Shown here: positions 1 to 10,704 of the stretch, piece after piece | Layout of the letters: each line of letters opens with the position of its first letter | How positions within the stretch are numbered: the first letter of the stretch is position 1 | Assembly (NCBI GenBank): GCA_002633025.1 | Contig: NMRB01000517.1 | Span: forward strand, 194,183-258,182 | Direction: 5' to 3' | Origin: Notospermus geniculatus | Lineage: Eukaryota > Nemertea > Pilidiophora > Heteronemertea > Lineidae | Length of the DNA: 64,000 nucleotides | Made by a program: the position numbers and the translations under genes | Notes under the pieces: generated by a model | What the model was told of the DNA's origin: nothing | The model's database searches: none | Seen by the model: the letters and a program-made list of their open reading frames with translations, nothing else

Positions 1-215
1 TTTCTTAATTGCTCACTCATCTTGTTTGCAGGGATATTTAGATCTACTTCAGGGACTCAGCTCAGTCTATTCTAGAGTCTTGTACTGTTAAGTGCCAGCC
101 TGAAGAAGACCCCGGTTAGGGTCGAAAATTTGCAAAATCTGGAAGTTGACTTCCTGTATATTATCACGTTGTGTGTCAATTTTAGTGCTATTTCTTTCTT
201 TCTATCAAATAATCT
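1..215 (+). mobile_element. Retroelement-like terminal fragment with hammerhead-like motif, copy 1
   Basis: Related to the minus-strand copy at 15220-15480 over its whole length (CTCAGCTCAGTCT, then the GACCCC...GGGGTC hairpin followed by GAAAATT, then GTTGACTTC and TTGTGTGTCAATTTT). The core CTGAAGA at 100-106, hairpin 108-123 and GAAA at 124-127 recall a hammerhead ribozyme core, which is known from Penelope-like retroelements. It probably continues left of the window. Confidence 0.5.
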
Positions 216-1099
216 AACTGAGAAATCGCTAAAGTTTAAAAAAACAATGTCTTTTATTGGTGTTGACCAAATGTAAGTTAGCAAAACTGAACTTTTCCCA
301 AGAAATCAGCAGTCAAATTGTAATGTTGGTTGAACACAAAAATTGAGCCCAATTTCTGTTCAACAGCAAAAAAATCCTGTTGAAGACTAAATAATTTCTG
401 TTGAACAGAAAGTAGTTTCTGTTAACCGAAGTAGCCCGATTTTTGTTCACAGTGTTTCTCTGTTTATCTCGTAACGTAATCTTGTCCTCGGCTGAAGAAA
501 TCCACCGGATATCTGCTGAAGTGACCGCGGTGAGTGACAACACACGCTAGGAGATTAAACGCTTGTCTCTTCGTGATATTACACGAGATAACAGCGGAAT
601 GATTTGCCAGAGATATCACGTATCACTCCTTTGGGCACCGACCTTCACGTAGGTTACACAGCAACAAAAAAAATACACCGCAAACACAAAAAAATCGTGC
701 TATTTCCACCAATGTTGCAAATTGCGATTCGGATCATGAATATTTAATCTGTATTTCCCACGCTTCTTGCACCAAGACGTTTTTGCTCGAGTGATCAGAG
801 CTCTTCTTTCTTGGAGGTAAAATGCTTTGATCGCGTGATATCGTACGTGATCAGCAAAGTTGTAAGTGAAATTGGTGTTCAATTTTACCATTTCTTCGTG
901 TTGATTGGCTGTGAAGGAGTGTGCATTTCTCCCACTGCACCTATATGGGTTGGAGTCTAAAAGGGCTGTTCCACATGAGTTGGCTCTCTATGGGCAATTT
1001 CCCCATAGAAAGGTATGGGCAGTCATTTCCATAATCTGATCTTTGCGAAAGTCGTAAAAAAACCAACGATGGTGAATTTACTAACTTTGCAAACTGTGC
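216..1099. other. No recognised gene
   Basis: AT-rich sequence with repeated TTCTGTTGAACAG-like words at 350-425. No exon or transposon terminus recognised. Confidence 0.6.
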
Positions 1100-1456
1100 A
1101 TGTATAGACTTTTCAACAAAGATGGCAGTCAAATATTTCTAACCATTTGACGTCAAAAGCTTAATACCGTTCAATGGCCGCTGGCACGCTAAGCTGGTCA
1201 AGCGGGCCATGGCCACAAAAGTCACATAGGTAAAATAATTGTCTGAGAGGATGCGTTTGGTAGTGTTATACATGTATCATACTTGGGAACGAATTTAGAA
1301 TCCCCAATCACTGCCCAAAAAAGATCGCTGATTGATGGAATAAACCGATTTCGATTTTGTGCCATTTGACCCATACTTGGACAATGAATGGCAACAACGT
1401 TGTGTGGGAAAACTAGGCCACCATCTTTATTGGGAAGGTTTATACTGTAGTTCCTC
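1100..1456 (-). mobile_element. MITE-1 copy (TAGACCTTTCCAACAAAGAT family), with internal insertion
   Basis: Terminal inverted repeats read TATAGACTTTTCAACAAAGA at the left and the reverse of AAACCTTCCCAATAAAGAT at the right. The internal blocks GCTAAGCTGGTCAAGCGGGCC and GTCTGAGAGGATGCGTTTGG are shared with the copies at 17400, 19848, 35563, 36804 and 45541. About 100 bases (1277-1380) bounded by the repeat CATACTTGG are extra relative to the other copies. Confidence 0.7.
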
Positions 1457-2164
1457 GCTTGAATGGTCAAGTCATCAAATTGCTGACTCCATTTGTAATG
1501 AGTAATACATTGTGTCTATGTTAATCAATGCCGTTGTATTATGGAGTCAAAAGTCAAAAGAGAGACAACTTCGAATATTACAAATTTAATCACAAAACGA
1601 CAAACCTGAACAGTAAAAAAATAATTTCTTCCATAAATATGATTGACGAGTACAAACGTACGTCCTGACCTTTTGGTCCTGAGCACCGCTGAATGTCACG
1701 CCGCGTGGCAATGTTTAACGCTTTCCTTTGATCAAATATGGAAGATTTATAGAGATCATAGATTTAAAATTAGGTAATTTGGAAGTCTCTAAGTAGCAGA
1801 CATTGCCATTGTTACGACTATCTCTCTGGAATTATGTAAATTTAGAAGCACAGCCCGAGTTGGGGACCCCTGATATCGTCATACCCTATAATATCATCAT
1901 GGACTCGAATGTAAATTGCAAATTGTCCTAATTCGAAACTCCTGATGGACATTCTGAGTGAGTCAATTCATCCAGATCATCTATTTTAAGATGCGCCATT
2001 TCCGACACTTTGAGGATGTTGACTTTGGAATGACGGCTTAGGCGGCTCCGTCGTGATGGTTCATCGAGGCAGATGCTGGGTGATTTGGAAGATCACTGAT
2101 GATAGTAGCATTTTACAGACTCCTTGCTGCAGAATCCTGGGGTCACTCATCTGCCCCCAGGTTT
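1457..2164. other. No recognised gene
   Basis: Unique-looking sequence between MITE-1 and MITE-5; nothing recognised. Confidence 0.55.
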
Positions 2165-2350
2165 GAGCAGACGCCTGACAGTATCTTCTGTTGAAGTTTT
2201 CTAAAATCCTTGGAAATGAATTGGAAAAAATTTGAAGAAACATTCTTCAGATGGTTGATAGGAACAACATTTCTTCAAATATTTTTCAATCAGTCCCTTA
2301 GGATGTGAGAAAATTTCACAGAAGATGCAGTCTGCTGGTTTTGGGGACAG
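2165..2350 (+). mobile_element. MITE-5 copy (cleavable TTGAAGAAA palindrome family)
   Basis: Left arm GTATCTTCTGTTGAAGTTTT pairs with right arm AAAATTTCACAGAAGATGCA. The centre TTTGAAGAAACATTCTTCAG with ACATTTCTTCAAATATTTTT pairs again. Related copies: 28890-29045 and 46654-46795. Confidence 0.65.
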
Positions 2351-3499
2351 ATGGGTTAATTGACCTGTGTTGGACAGGTGTCAATCTGATGTCGAGTTAG
2401 TAATCTAGTTTGTGATTCCATAATCTAATTTAATTGCTGTCACGTGACTGGTGTCAATCAAGTGTAGAAGAAAATCTAATTAACTTCCTCAGGTTTGACC
2501 GTGAAATATCATAAATTTTTCATGTGTAATATGAACCTAATTTATTGATAATAACGAACTTTACAAACGAATACCGAAATTTCATCGCCAATGTGTGACA
2601 AAATTCATTCGTTCACCTGATAACTGAACAAAGTAATCAAATACAATTAGACGACTGCGTGCTTGAGAGCGCTAAATGGTAACCATAGCAACCTGGGATG
2701 CTGGTTGGAGCCCTGTGTGAGATATCGTGGGTGGTTCCAGGTGAACACACCCGCTGTCAGGTGACCAGGTACTAATCCATACATCGCTGTGTTGCGTTTT
2801 TCTTGAAATCGGTAAATCGTGAGTTATCGTATTTTTGCGATGGGTGATGGCCGTTTTCTGGTTTAGGACTAGGGTTAAGGTCAGGTTTATTCCTCCAAGG
2901 TTAGGGTTAGAGTCTGTATCGGCCCCTGATGACCTTCGTGATTTATAACTGAGTTTTTACAAGGATAGGTAAATTTTAACCCCTCGAGAGATTATGTGAT
3001 TTTAGATGAGACGCACTTTGCTTGTCTAATGATGAAGTCGGCCATGGACAGAATTAGGGGGTCAGAATTAAGCCGTTCTGATAATGTGCTGAAATGGACA
3101 AAACGTCAGAACGACACAAAGTTTTGGAAACCTGACCCACGTTTCACGGTAATTTGACCTGAAATTTGCATGCATTCACTCTGTAGACTTCCAAACTACA
3201 AACCGTCACCAACAGAAATTTGATCTCATTAAGGTCAAACATTTTGAGAAGATGCTCTTGACACTAAGACGATTTGCTTAATTCCGTTACTTAGAATTTT
3301 CGTTACGGTACTTAGAATTTCATGGTCAGTTTAGGTACATGTATGTATTTGAAAGCTGTTGTGGTATGCGCCAAGAGTTGCCCTTCTCGCTTGGCAAGAC
3401 GATCTGACCGAGACTCAAACCTAAGACCCCTGGGGTGACAGGCACTGACACATTCACTGCACCACTTGAGCAGCCTTCCTTGGAACCTCAAGGTCTGAT
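2351..3499. other. No recognised gene
   Basis: Contains a GTTAGGGTTAGAG-like short run (2885-2915) and nothing else I can name. The tRNA-like word TCAAACCTAAGACCCCTGGG at 3416 may be an old minus-strand SINE remnant. Confidence 0.5.
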
Positions 3500-3960
3500 C
3501 ACTGATCTTCTCCCCAGCTACCGCAGACTAGGTGATATTGGCTTTGGTATAGACAATTCTCAAATTGACGTAATGTAGAAAGGTCTGCACACTTCCAGTG
3601 AAATCGCAACCACAGCCTCGGTCTGAAATTGAGTGACATGACGCAGAGAACTCCACGACAGTGACTTCGACGACGTTGCGTCAAGAGTCGACCATTGCTG
3701 AATCATGGATTGCGTCACATCAGCTCGTTTCAGAGCGAGGTTGAGCTTGCGATTTTGGCGGAAGTGCACAGATCTGCGAATTCGAGAATCGTCTATTGTT
3801 TGACATTGGGCAAGCATTGCTGGCGGGAACATTCCATGCATCGCTACAGCGCACACCTTGCATCAACAGCCAATACAATTTCGCTCGGAGGAGATCAGAT
3901 CACTTGCGATGTCCCCTGGTGCCTTGCCTGCTCTACTGCAGTTTTTCAACAATGGACAAA
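3500..3960 (+). mobile_element. MITE-3 copy containing a nested fold-back element
   Basis: Family marks are TACCGCAGACTAGGTGATAT at the left and ATTGGGCAAGCATTGCTGGC, AACATTCCATGCATCGCTAC and CACTTGCGATGTCCCCTGGT at the right. Between them (about 3552-3797) lies an independent inverted repeat (ATTCTCAAATTG ... GAATTCGAGAAT, with CTGAAATTGAGTGACATGAC pairing with the right half) that is absent from other MITE-3 copies. Confidence 0.6.
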
Positions 3961-4509
3961 TCAATCGCGGAAATTAATGCATACAGGAGGAAACCAGAGT
4001 GTGCGGAAAAATTTCTGAATGTGAAGAACGTTTCCTTCACTATCATGAATGGATCCTATGAGAATTAAACACTCAGCGAGTTAAAGTTCATCAAAGGAGT
4101 ACAGTAATTTGAAAATGCCAACGACTTCTCTTTATTCTCCTGGGTCGAAGCCCTGGATCTAATCCGCCTTATTACAATGAGATGTGATAGGAAATGCTAT
4201 AAAACATGTCAAGACACATCACCAGTCCGGGGATCGGGTAATAGACACGTGTTATGGACAGTTTATTCTGCGTTCCAGATGAATCGGGCATCACGTTTTT
4301 ATCTGTGGCTCGGTTATTTCTCAACCAGTTTTTACGTGGTTTTCACGAAATTTGATCATATTAACCCCAATCTTTCTGCTATCTTCATTTTTTGCAAAAG
4401 TCAAACGTAACAAATCCCTTTCACAAACTCAGTTTGAGTTTGCTGTGGTGTGCATGCAGTGAAATACACACTACCGGATACAATGCATTGTTTTCAAAAT
4501 CGCCACCAT

Positions 4510-4752
4510 GTGGGCGTAAAGCCAGCAACACACCAGGCGTTATCGCCAGCGATCTATCGTCAACGATCTTCTCGCCAGCCACCGCAGACTAGGTGATATC
4601 AGTTTTGGTATTGTTTGATATTGGGCGAGCATCGCTGGCGAGAAGATTCCACGCATTACTGTCCAGCGCACACCTGGCGTCAATAGCTGATTTTGCTTGC
4701 TGGCGAGCAGATCGCTTGCGATGTCGCCTGGCGTGCTGCTGGCTTTACAACC
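4510..4752 (+). mobile_element. MITE-3 copy (CAGCACACCAGGCGATATCG family)
   Basis: Inverted ends: AAAGCCAGCAACACACCAGG and its near-complement CCTGGCGTGCTGCTGGCTTT. The interior (ACCGCAGACTAGGTGATATC, TTGATATTGGGCGAGCATCG) defines the family; other copies lie at 3500, 23473, 25408, 29210, 32408 and 36613. Confidence 0.75.
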
Positions 4753-5207
4753 ATGACTAACTTGCTGATGCATCGTTTATTAGGAAAATGGAAGCTATAA
4801 ATTTGTTGCAATGGAAATATGATGTAATTTAATGAGAAATTTGTGGGAAAAAACAAATGCACTAACATATTTGAACAAAGAGTAGACTGATTGCCTATTG
4901 TCTCCGTGACAACCGCACTGCAATTCAGCTTTAATGTTCAGAACCACTGTGAATAAAATTGGTTGAAAATTTTGATGAATTTTTTTTCTGGAATATCCCC
5001 AACAGATCCATGCAGATAATTGGAATTTGTAGAGGGATATCAGGGGATATGGTGCAGCAACTTGACTGACAGCCGTATGGGTCAAGTTAATTGACATCAA
5101 AATATTCAATTTCATATTGGAATTATCCTGCCAAATTCGGCTCTGTCGATGCCCCCAAGTCCAGCGACACTTCATTGCTGTTTTTGACCTCCTGACCCTT
5201 CGGTGCT

Positions 5208-5492
5208 AGAGCTCTGATAGCCGAGTGGTTATCACGTCCGCTCAGCAAGCGGCAGGTCCCAGGTTCGAATCTAACCTGGGCCATATGGGATTTCATCCCC
5301 GGCTCTTCACGTCCGTCGCATGGGACAGTAATTAAGCCGTGGTGCCTTGTACCTTGTTTCTTTGCAAGGGCAAGTAGAAGACCCCAGCCAAGTGAGGAAC
5401 ATGAGTAGCTTGAGATGGCCTCTTCGGTACTTACCAGGGCCAATAATGCTATGGCTTTGGCCCTGATGGAAACATCTAATACTAATACAAAT
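5208..5492 (+). mobile_element. SINE-A, full length with 13-bp target duplication
   Basis: tRNA-derived head with box A (TAGCCGAGTGGTTATCACG) and box B (GGTTCGAATC), then a body CGCATGGGACAGTAA, CCTTGTACCTTG, CAAGTAGAAGACCCC, AGGAACATGAGTAGCTTGAG and a tail of CTAATACTAATACAAATA. A perfect duplication ACCCTTCGGTGCT flanks it (5195-5207 and 5493-5505). This is the best-preserved reference for the family in the window. Confidence 0.9.
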
Positions 5493-5589
5493 ACCCTTCG
5501 GTGCTCACCGAGAGCTTTCCAATGAATACAATCTGAAGGGTTTCTAATGCAAGCTTTTCATACACATTTTCATTTTCAAGAAAATCGGC

Positions 5590-5755
5590 CTCAGCAGCAA
5601 AGTTTTGCTGGCAGCCATCTTGCTAAAATTAGGTCATCGTCATGGGGATTTCCTCCACTGGGGATGGAAGAACCAATCATCTGTCATCCTGGAAGAACAT
5701 TCCCATGGTGATGACCTATTTTTTTGCAAGATGGCTGCTGGCAAAACTCATCTTT
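5590..5755 (+). mobile_element. MITE-7 palindrome, copy 1
   Basis: CCATCTTGCTAAAATTAGGT and its partner GACCTATTTTTTTGCAAGAT form long arms; CATGGGGATTT pairs with CATTCCCATGG. Same structure as 18003-18133. Confidence 0.7.
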
Positions 5756-6334
5756 TGGAAGTTCTTTATAAAAAGACTATGCAACCTCATCAGGGCAGCT
5801 CTCAACTAGGAAAACGTTTCCAAGTCCTCAATAGAGGGTCAACCATAATCATCCTGATGGTATAATGAGTAAGTTGTAAAAACTTATGCCTCGATTCTGA
5901 CGAGAATTAATGATACGCTCTTTCTAAAGGATTGGCCGTGAATTGTTAATGCTGCACATGATAGATGCAGCACCCCGTTCTGCCATTGAGGTGCTGTTTT
6001 TCCTACCGACTGGTGATTCATGGTCATTTTCCGGCATTTACATAATGTTGCTGGTCCGTTGTTTTTTTTACGAACAATAAGTATTCTGGAATATTGTGCA
6101 ATCATTTTCTGTATCTTCCCAGTTTTTGAATCATTGCAGAAAAAGCTAGCATCAGATTCAGACATTGTTTGCTCCATAAGCATACAGTATCAGTGTATAA
6201 ATGCAGGAGGAAACCTGACAGAGCTGAGTTGAAGAGGCCTACTCAGTAGAATAGTCACTTGAAAGAGTGCATCCAGAAGTGGTATCATTATTCTTTAAAG
6301 GGACCCTAGAGGCAGCCGCCTCATTGGCATTTTG

Positions 6335-6605
6335 ATGTCTAAGCCCGGTGGTCGAGTGGTTAGCGCGCTTGACTACCAAACTGTGCAATGGGTCGGCGCG
6401 AGTTCGACTCCGGGCGAAGGCATATAATTTTGAAACAAAATTGTGAAACAAATTGAGGGTCCGTCGGATGGGACTAAAAGCCGTGGTCCCTTGTACCTGA
6501 GTGTCTATGCCAGGGCAAGTAAAAGACCCCACACAGGTGGACAGTAGCCTGTCGTGGACTCCATACCTCCGGCAAAAACCCAAGAGGGTTACGACGCCGG
6601 TAATG
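6335..6605 (+). mobile_element. SINE-B, a second tRNA-derived family
   Basis: Head AAGCCCGGTGGTCGAGTGGT with box B GAGTTCGACTCC, then body GATGGGACTAAAAGCCGTGG, TGAGTGTCTATGCCAGGGCA, ACAGTAGCCTGTCGTGGACT and a TGATATGATGATG tail. It shares the CCTTGTACCT and CAAGTAAAAGACCCC words with SINE-A, so the bodies are related. Confidence 0.8.
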
Positions 6606-6819
6606 ATATGATGATGTGCTCATTACACCGATCAGTTGGCAAGAGAATCCAGCTCAGACATGTATTGCAAGTAAAATACACTAAACATCAACATTTGAGT
6701 CCAAATCCGTCAGTTGTCAGTCGGTTGCTAGCGCCACCTGTGATGAAGTCACCCCACTGGTATGAGGCTTTAATAAGTGTCGCATCAGATATCACTTCTG
6801 TCTCGACAACGCGATCAGA

Positions 6820-7052
6820 CTATAGAGCTTGAGCAGCGGCTCATTATGACGTCACGTTTGACCTGCAGTCCGCCATGCTGCCGGTCAACGACAAAGTGCG
6901 CCACGTGCAAATCGCGTCATGGTTGAAGACGCAACACTCCACTTGCGCTGACGACAAACTGCACCACGTGGGTCGCCGGCGTCATTTGACGTCAGTTTGA
7001 CCGGCAAGATGGCGGATTTTTTCGTGATGACGTCATCGGCTCGAGCTCTATA
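6820..7052 (+). mobile_element. MITE-2 copy (TATAGAGCTTGAGC family) with three CRE palindromes
   Basis: Inverted ends TATAGAGCTTGAGCAGCGGC and TCGGCTCGAGCTCTATA. TGACGTCA palindromes lie at 6847-6854, 6987-6994 and 7028-7035. Interior blocks (GTCAACGACAAAGTGCGCCA, GAAGACGCAACACTCCACTT) recur at 34070-34302 and, shorter, at 48560-48782. No coding capacity. Confidence 0.75.
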
Positions 7053-7904
7053 CAAACAGACTTTAATGGGGCCCAATAGTGTGCAACAGATCGTCACTGG
7101 TTACGCAGGTCGAATGACATAATTGAAATCCCAAATTCCTGTCTCATTTCCTGACTCCGCATTACATTGGGTTGCAGTGAGATGTTACTGGACTTTATAT
7201 CCAGCATACCCGCAGATGTTGATGTCAGGCCCTCGGGGTTAATCCGATCTTTAATTTTCTTGATATCTGCAGATGAGTCGACGCATAACAGTTTATCACA
7301 TTATCCACACTGTTAAATTCTTATAAATTTCCCCTGAAACCTAAAAACTATTGGTTAGGGTTCTGCGCATTTATGGATGAAACAGATAAACAAATTGATA
7401 CTCAAGTCAGCCCTCCGTCCCACGGCAGGAGGTAAAAGACTCATGAACAGAATATGACATCATCACAAGGCACGTTGGCAGGCCAGTCACACCAGTCCCA
7501 AACATCAAAATCCCCCTGCGAGATTCCGCACGTACCTAATGCAATTATTTCAAAATGAGTTCGTCGGTTTGGGTATTATTTGATCCGCCTGAAAAAGCCG
7601 AAAACCGTAAAGGAAAAAATCCCCAGACCGTAAGAAAAAAACCCCCATGATGAACCACAACGAATAGAGTAATACATCTGATTGATCTTCTAACTTTGAG
7701 ATGCGATGTTCTTATTCTGAACAGGATCCTCCTGGTCATCTTGTTACATCTTAATTCCGCTACGGGCCGTGGCCAATTATCACCAATTCAGTTTTGCATA
7801 ACAATCTTGATTTATATGAATGTAGCAGATTTTTTGCGGGTCATACGGTGCTGTCGGCTTTCATGTGCACCACTATTTGGAGGAAGAGTGTAGGCCTTCA
7901 GTCA
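7053..7904. other. No recognised gene
   Basis: No exon or repeat family recognised, apart from G/A-rich stretches. Confidence 0.5.
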
Positions 7905-8265
7905 AAGTATAAAAATGTGTGGCAGTCTAGAAAAACCCATCAGAAGTTGCTGAATGATCAACAAGGGCTGTCAGTTGTCTGTGCATTGACCTAAGGCGTG
8001 GATCGGTTGGGCTCCTGGCATGCGCCCCCCTTTTGGCCAACAAATCTGTAAAATTGACCGTGAAATTCTGAAATTTGGAGCAAATCATTCACTGCAGATT
8101 TCAATGTTTCTAGCACAGTGCACCCCCTCTTTTCCGAAATCGTGGATCCGCCCCTTATCTGCTACTGATTACCTGTTACGCAGTAGATTTCAGCTATTGA
8201 AATGTGCAGGTTCACCAAGGCCATTACACTTTCCTCAAATGCGACATCCAACGGTTTTTTCCTAG
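7905..8265 (-). pseudogene. Decayed copy of the 60883-61137 exon, split by a MITE
   Basis: On the minus strand, 8265-8165 and 8010-7905 align with the exon-like ORF at 60883-61137. Shared blocks include ATGTCGCATTTGA, GTCAATGCAC and GACAGCCCTTGTTGATCAT. The reading frame is broken: LTALVDHSATSDGFF is followed by a stop, and there is a one-base deletion after the Cys-Thr codons. A GGATCC-type MITE (about 8010-8160) sits in the middle. Confidence 0.55.
8010..8160 (-). mobile_element. MITE-4 copy (AGGGGCGGATCCA family)
   Basis: Reads ATGCGCCCCCCTTTTGGCC, then CAAATCTGTAAAATTGACCG and GAAATCGTGGATCCGCCCCT. Related to 25483, 28302 and 42605. It splits the decayed exon copy at 7905-8265. Confidence 0.65.
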
Positions 8266-8821
8266 ACTGCCTCACATATTATTTCAAGAGTGCTAGTGCC
8301 AACTCACAGCATTAAAGCTACTCATCAAACAATATTGGGCAATATTAATGATATGTAGGAGGAAACTGGAGCCCCCGGTGAAAACCTACGATGTCGAGGA
8401 GAGATCGCCCTCTATGCCAGATAAAGCCGCTGGAACGATGGCGGATCGAACCCGTGACCTCCTCATTGGTACAGGTGCGAATGTTTTCACTGCGCCACCC
8501 CGACACCCCAGAGTCAAAAGTATGTCTCCCCCGTCCCCCGCATGTACGTATAATCTGTCCAAGTTAAACAAATCTATTTATTTACCCAAATATTCCCGTC
8601 AGGTCCACCACCACAGACCCTAATCACGCTAACTCTAGGACGGCAACCGCATTACGGACCTATAATCCGTGGATAAGTGAACAAACATCATGAATAATCA
8701 CTTACAATGTTTGTACCAACCTGACGAGAATTTCAGAGTAGTTGTCACAAAGGAATTGACTGATATGATTGTAGCTTTCACCTTGTACAGCTAAGTGCTC
8801 GTAGAATCAGACATCCTTTCA

Positions 8822-8995
8822 AGGAGGCCTTATCTACCTGATCAAAAATCGGCTGGTTTTGTTTCCAATGGCCTTGGTGCCGAAGATCACGTAAAGATAT
8901 TGATATAGACTGCCTAAGCTTGCTCACAATAATCTCCATCGATTGCTGTTGATGGGCTTTATAGACCAAACCATCCTCCGGACTGCACGAGTCAT
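8822..8995 (-). pseudogene. Possible exon remnant (coiled-coil-like), unknown gene
   Basis: The minus strand reads SPEDGLVYKAHQQQSMEII then VSKLRQSISISLRDLRHQGH and QPIFDQ, followed by GTAGAT, a usable donor. It lies on the same strand and upstream of the decayed exon at 7905-8265, so the two may be neighbouring exons of one dead gene. Immediately 5' of it begins the 55-bp satellite array, which would have removed any upstream exon. No family recognised. Confidence 0.3.
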
Positions 8996-9005
8996 GTCTA
9001 CAGGC

Positions 9006-9996
9006 CCTCAACCATTCCCCAAACAACTGGTCAAGTACCAGCCAAACCAAGTTGACAGTCCCCCAACCATTCCCCAAACAACTGGTCAAGTACCAGCCAA
9101 ACCAAGTTGACAGTCCCCCAACCATTCCCCAAACAACTGGTCAAGTACCAGCCAAACCAAGTTGACAGTCCCCCAACCATTCCCCAAACAACTGGTCAAG
9201 TACCAGCCAAACCAAGTTGACAGTCCCCCAACCATTCCCCAAACAACTGGTCAAGTACCAGCCAAACCAAGTTGACAGTCCCCCAACCATTCCCCAAACA
9301 ACTGGTCAAGTACCAGCCAAACCAAGTTGACAGTCCCCCAACCATTCCCCAAACAACTGGTCAAGTACCAGCCAAACCAAGTTGACAGTCCCCCAACCAT
9401 TCCCCAAACAACTGGTCAAGTACCAGCCAAACCAAGTTGACAGTCCCCCAACCATTCCCCAAACAACTGGTCAAGTACCAGCCAAACCAAGTTGACAGTC
9501 CCCCAACCATTCCCCAAACAACTGGTCAAGTACCAGCCAAACCAAGTTGACAGTCCCCCAACCATTCCCCAAACAACTGGTCAAGTACCAGCCAAACCAA
9601 GTTGACAGTCCCCCAACCATTCCCCAAACAACTGGTCAAGTACCAGCCAAACCAAGTTGACAGTCCCCCAACCATTCCCCAAACAACTGGTCAAGTACCA
9701 GCCAAACCAAGTTGACAGTCCCCCAACCATTCCCCAAACAACTGGTCAAGTACCAGCCAAACCAAGTTGACAGTCCCCCAACCATTCCCCAAACAACTGG
9801 TCAAGTACCAGCCAAACCAAGTTGACAGTCCCCCAACCATTCCCCAAACAACTGGTCAAGTACCAGCCAAACCAAGTTGACAGTCCCCCAACCATTCCCC
9901 AAACAACTGGTCAAGTACCAGCCAAACCAAGTTGACAGTCCCCCAACCATTCCCCAAACAACTGGTCAAGTACCAGCCAAACCAAGTTGACAGTCC
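9006..9996. repeat. 55-bp satellite array, 18 copies
   Basis: The unit begins CCCCAACCATTCCCCAAACA and contains ACTGGTCAAGTACCAGCC and AAACCAAGTTGACAGTC. Exactly 18 units of 55 bases run from 9006 to 9996, and nearly all are identical apart from the first. Because 55 is not divisible by three, apparent ORFs on the minus strand are artefacts. Confidence 0.95.
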
Positions 9997-9998
9997 NT

Positions 9999-10163
9999 CA
10001 ATAGGAAGGGAGAGCCATTGCTGCTTGGAAGCAAAGTTCAATGTAACAGCAGTCAACAGGAAGAGAGTCGTTGCTGCTTGGAAGCAAAGTTCAATGTAAC
10101 AGCAGTCAACAGGAAGGGAGAGTCGTTGCTGCTTGGAAGCAAAGTTTGATGTAACAGCAGTCA
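9999..10163. repeat. Second 55-bp array, three copies
   Basis: Three units (55, 53, 55 bases) of TCAACAGGAAGGGAGAGTCG ... GCTTGGAAGCAAAGTTC ... AACAGCAG. The unit is unrelated in sequence to the preceding array although the length is the same. A single N at 9997 marks the joint, so the junction may be an assembly product. Confidence 0.9.
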
Positions 10164-10254
10164 TCACGAAAGGATGCGGATTCCTTCGAAGACAGGTTAA
10201 ATGATGGTCATGACATCATCAGAAGCAGAGATTCAAAATTATTTTTTAGACAGC

Positions 10255-10450
10255 ACAAGGCACATACACAAGTTGTGAAATACTGAGGGTTCCTTGGATG
10301 AGACTAAAAGCTGTGGTCCCTTGTACCTGAGTGTCTATGCCAGGGCAAGTAAAAGACCGCACACGGGTGGACAGTAGCCTGTAGTGGACTCCATACCTTC
10401 GGCAAAAATCCAACAGGGTTGTGATGCCTTGTGATGATGATGGTGATAAA
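10255..10450 (+). mobile_element. SINE-B copy lacking its head
   Basis: Matches 6440-6605 (GAGACTAAAAGCTGTGGTCC, GACAGTAGCCTGTAGTGGAC, CTTCGGCAAAAATCCAACAG) and ends in a TGTGATGATGATGGTGAT tail. Confidence 0.75.
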
Positions 10451-10704
10451 ATCTTCACGGTGATTATTGTTATACGTGTATATTATATTTGCCAAAATAA
10501 GAAAAAACATGGTTAAAAAGCAACAAAGGTTGCACACCATTGATGTCCCATTGATTTGTAAATGGCAACGGATCATCTTCTCTTGATGACTAAAATTTCG
10601 AGCATCTTGAACTTAAAGGAACAAAGGTTAAGAATGAGGAAGGAAGATGAAGGACTTCGTTACTGTCCTCTTCAGGGATCAAATAAATCACTTCTCTCAT
10701 TAGT

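Noticed and set aside
5208-5300. Functional tRNA gene
   Set aside because: The same head with the same body and tail recurs about ten times, so it is a SINE.
8778-9125. 115-codon minus ORF reading through satellite
   Set aside because: The N-terminal half is translated 55-bp satellite. Only the 8822-8995 part looks exon-like and is listed separately.
9006-9996. Possible CRISPR-like array
   Set aside because: Units are contiguous with no unique spacers, in an animal genome; it is a tandem satellite.
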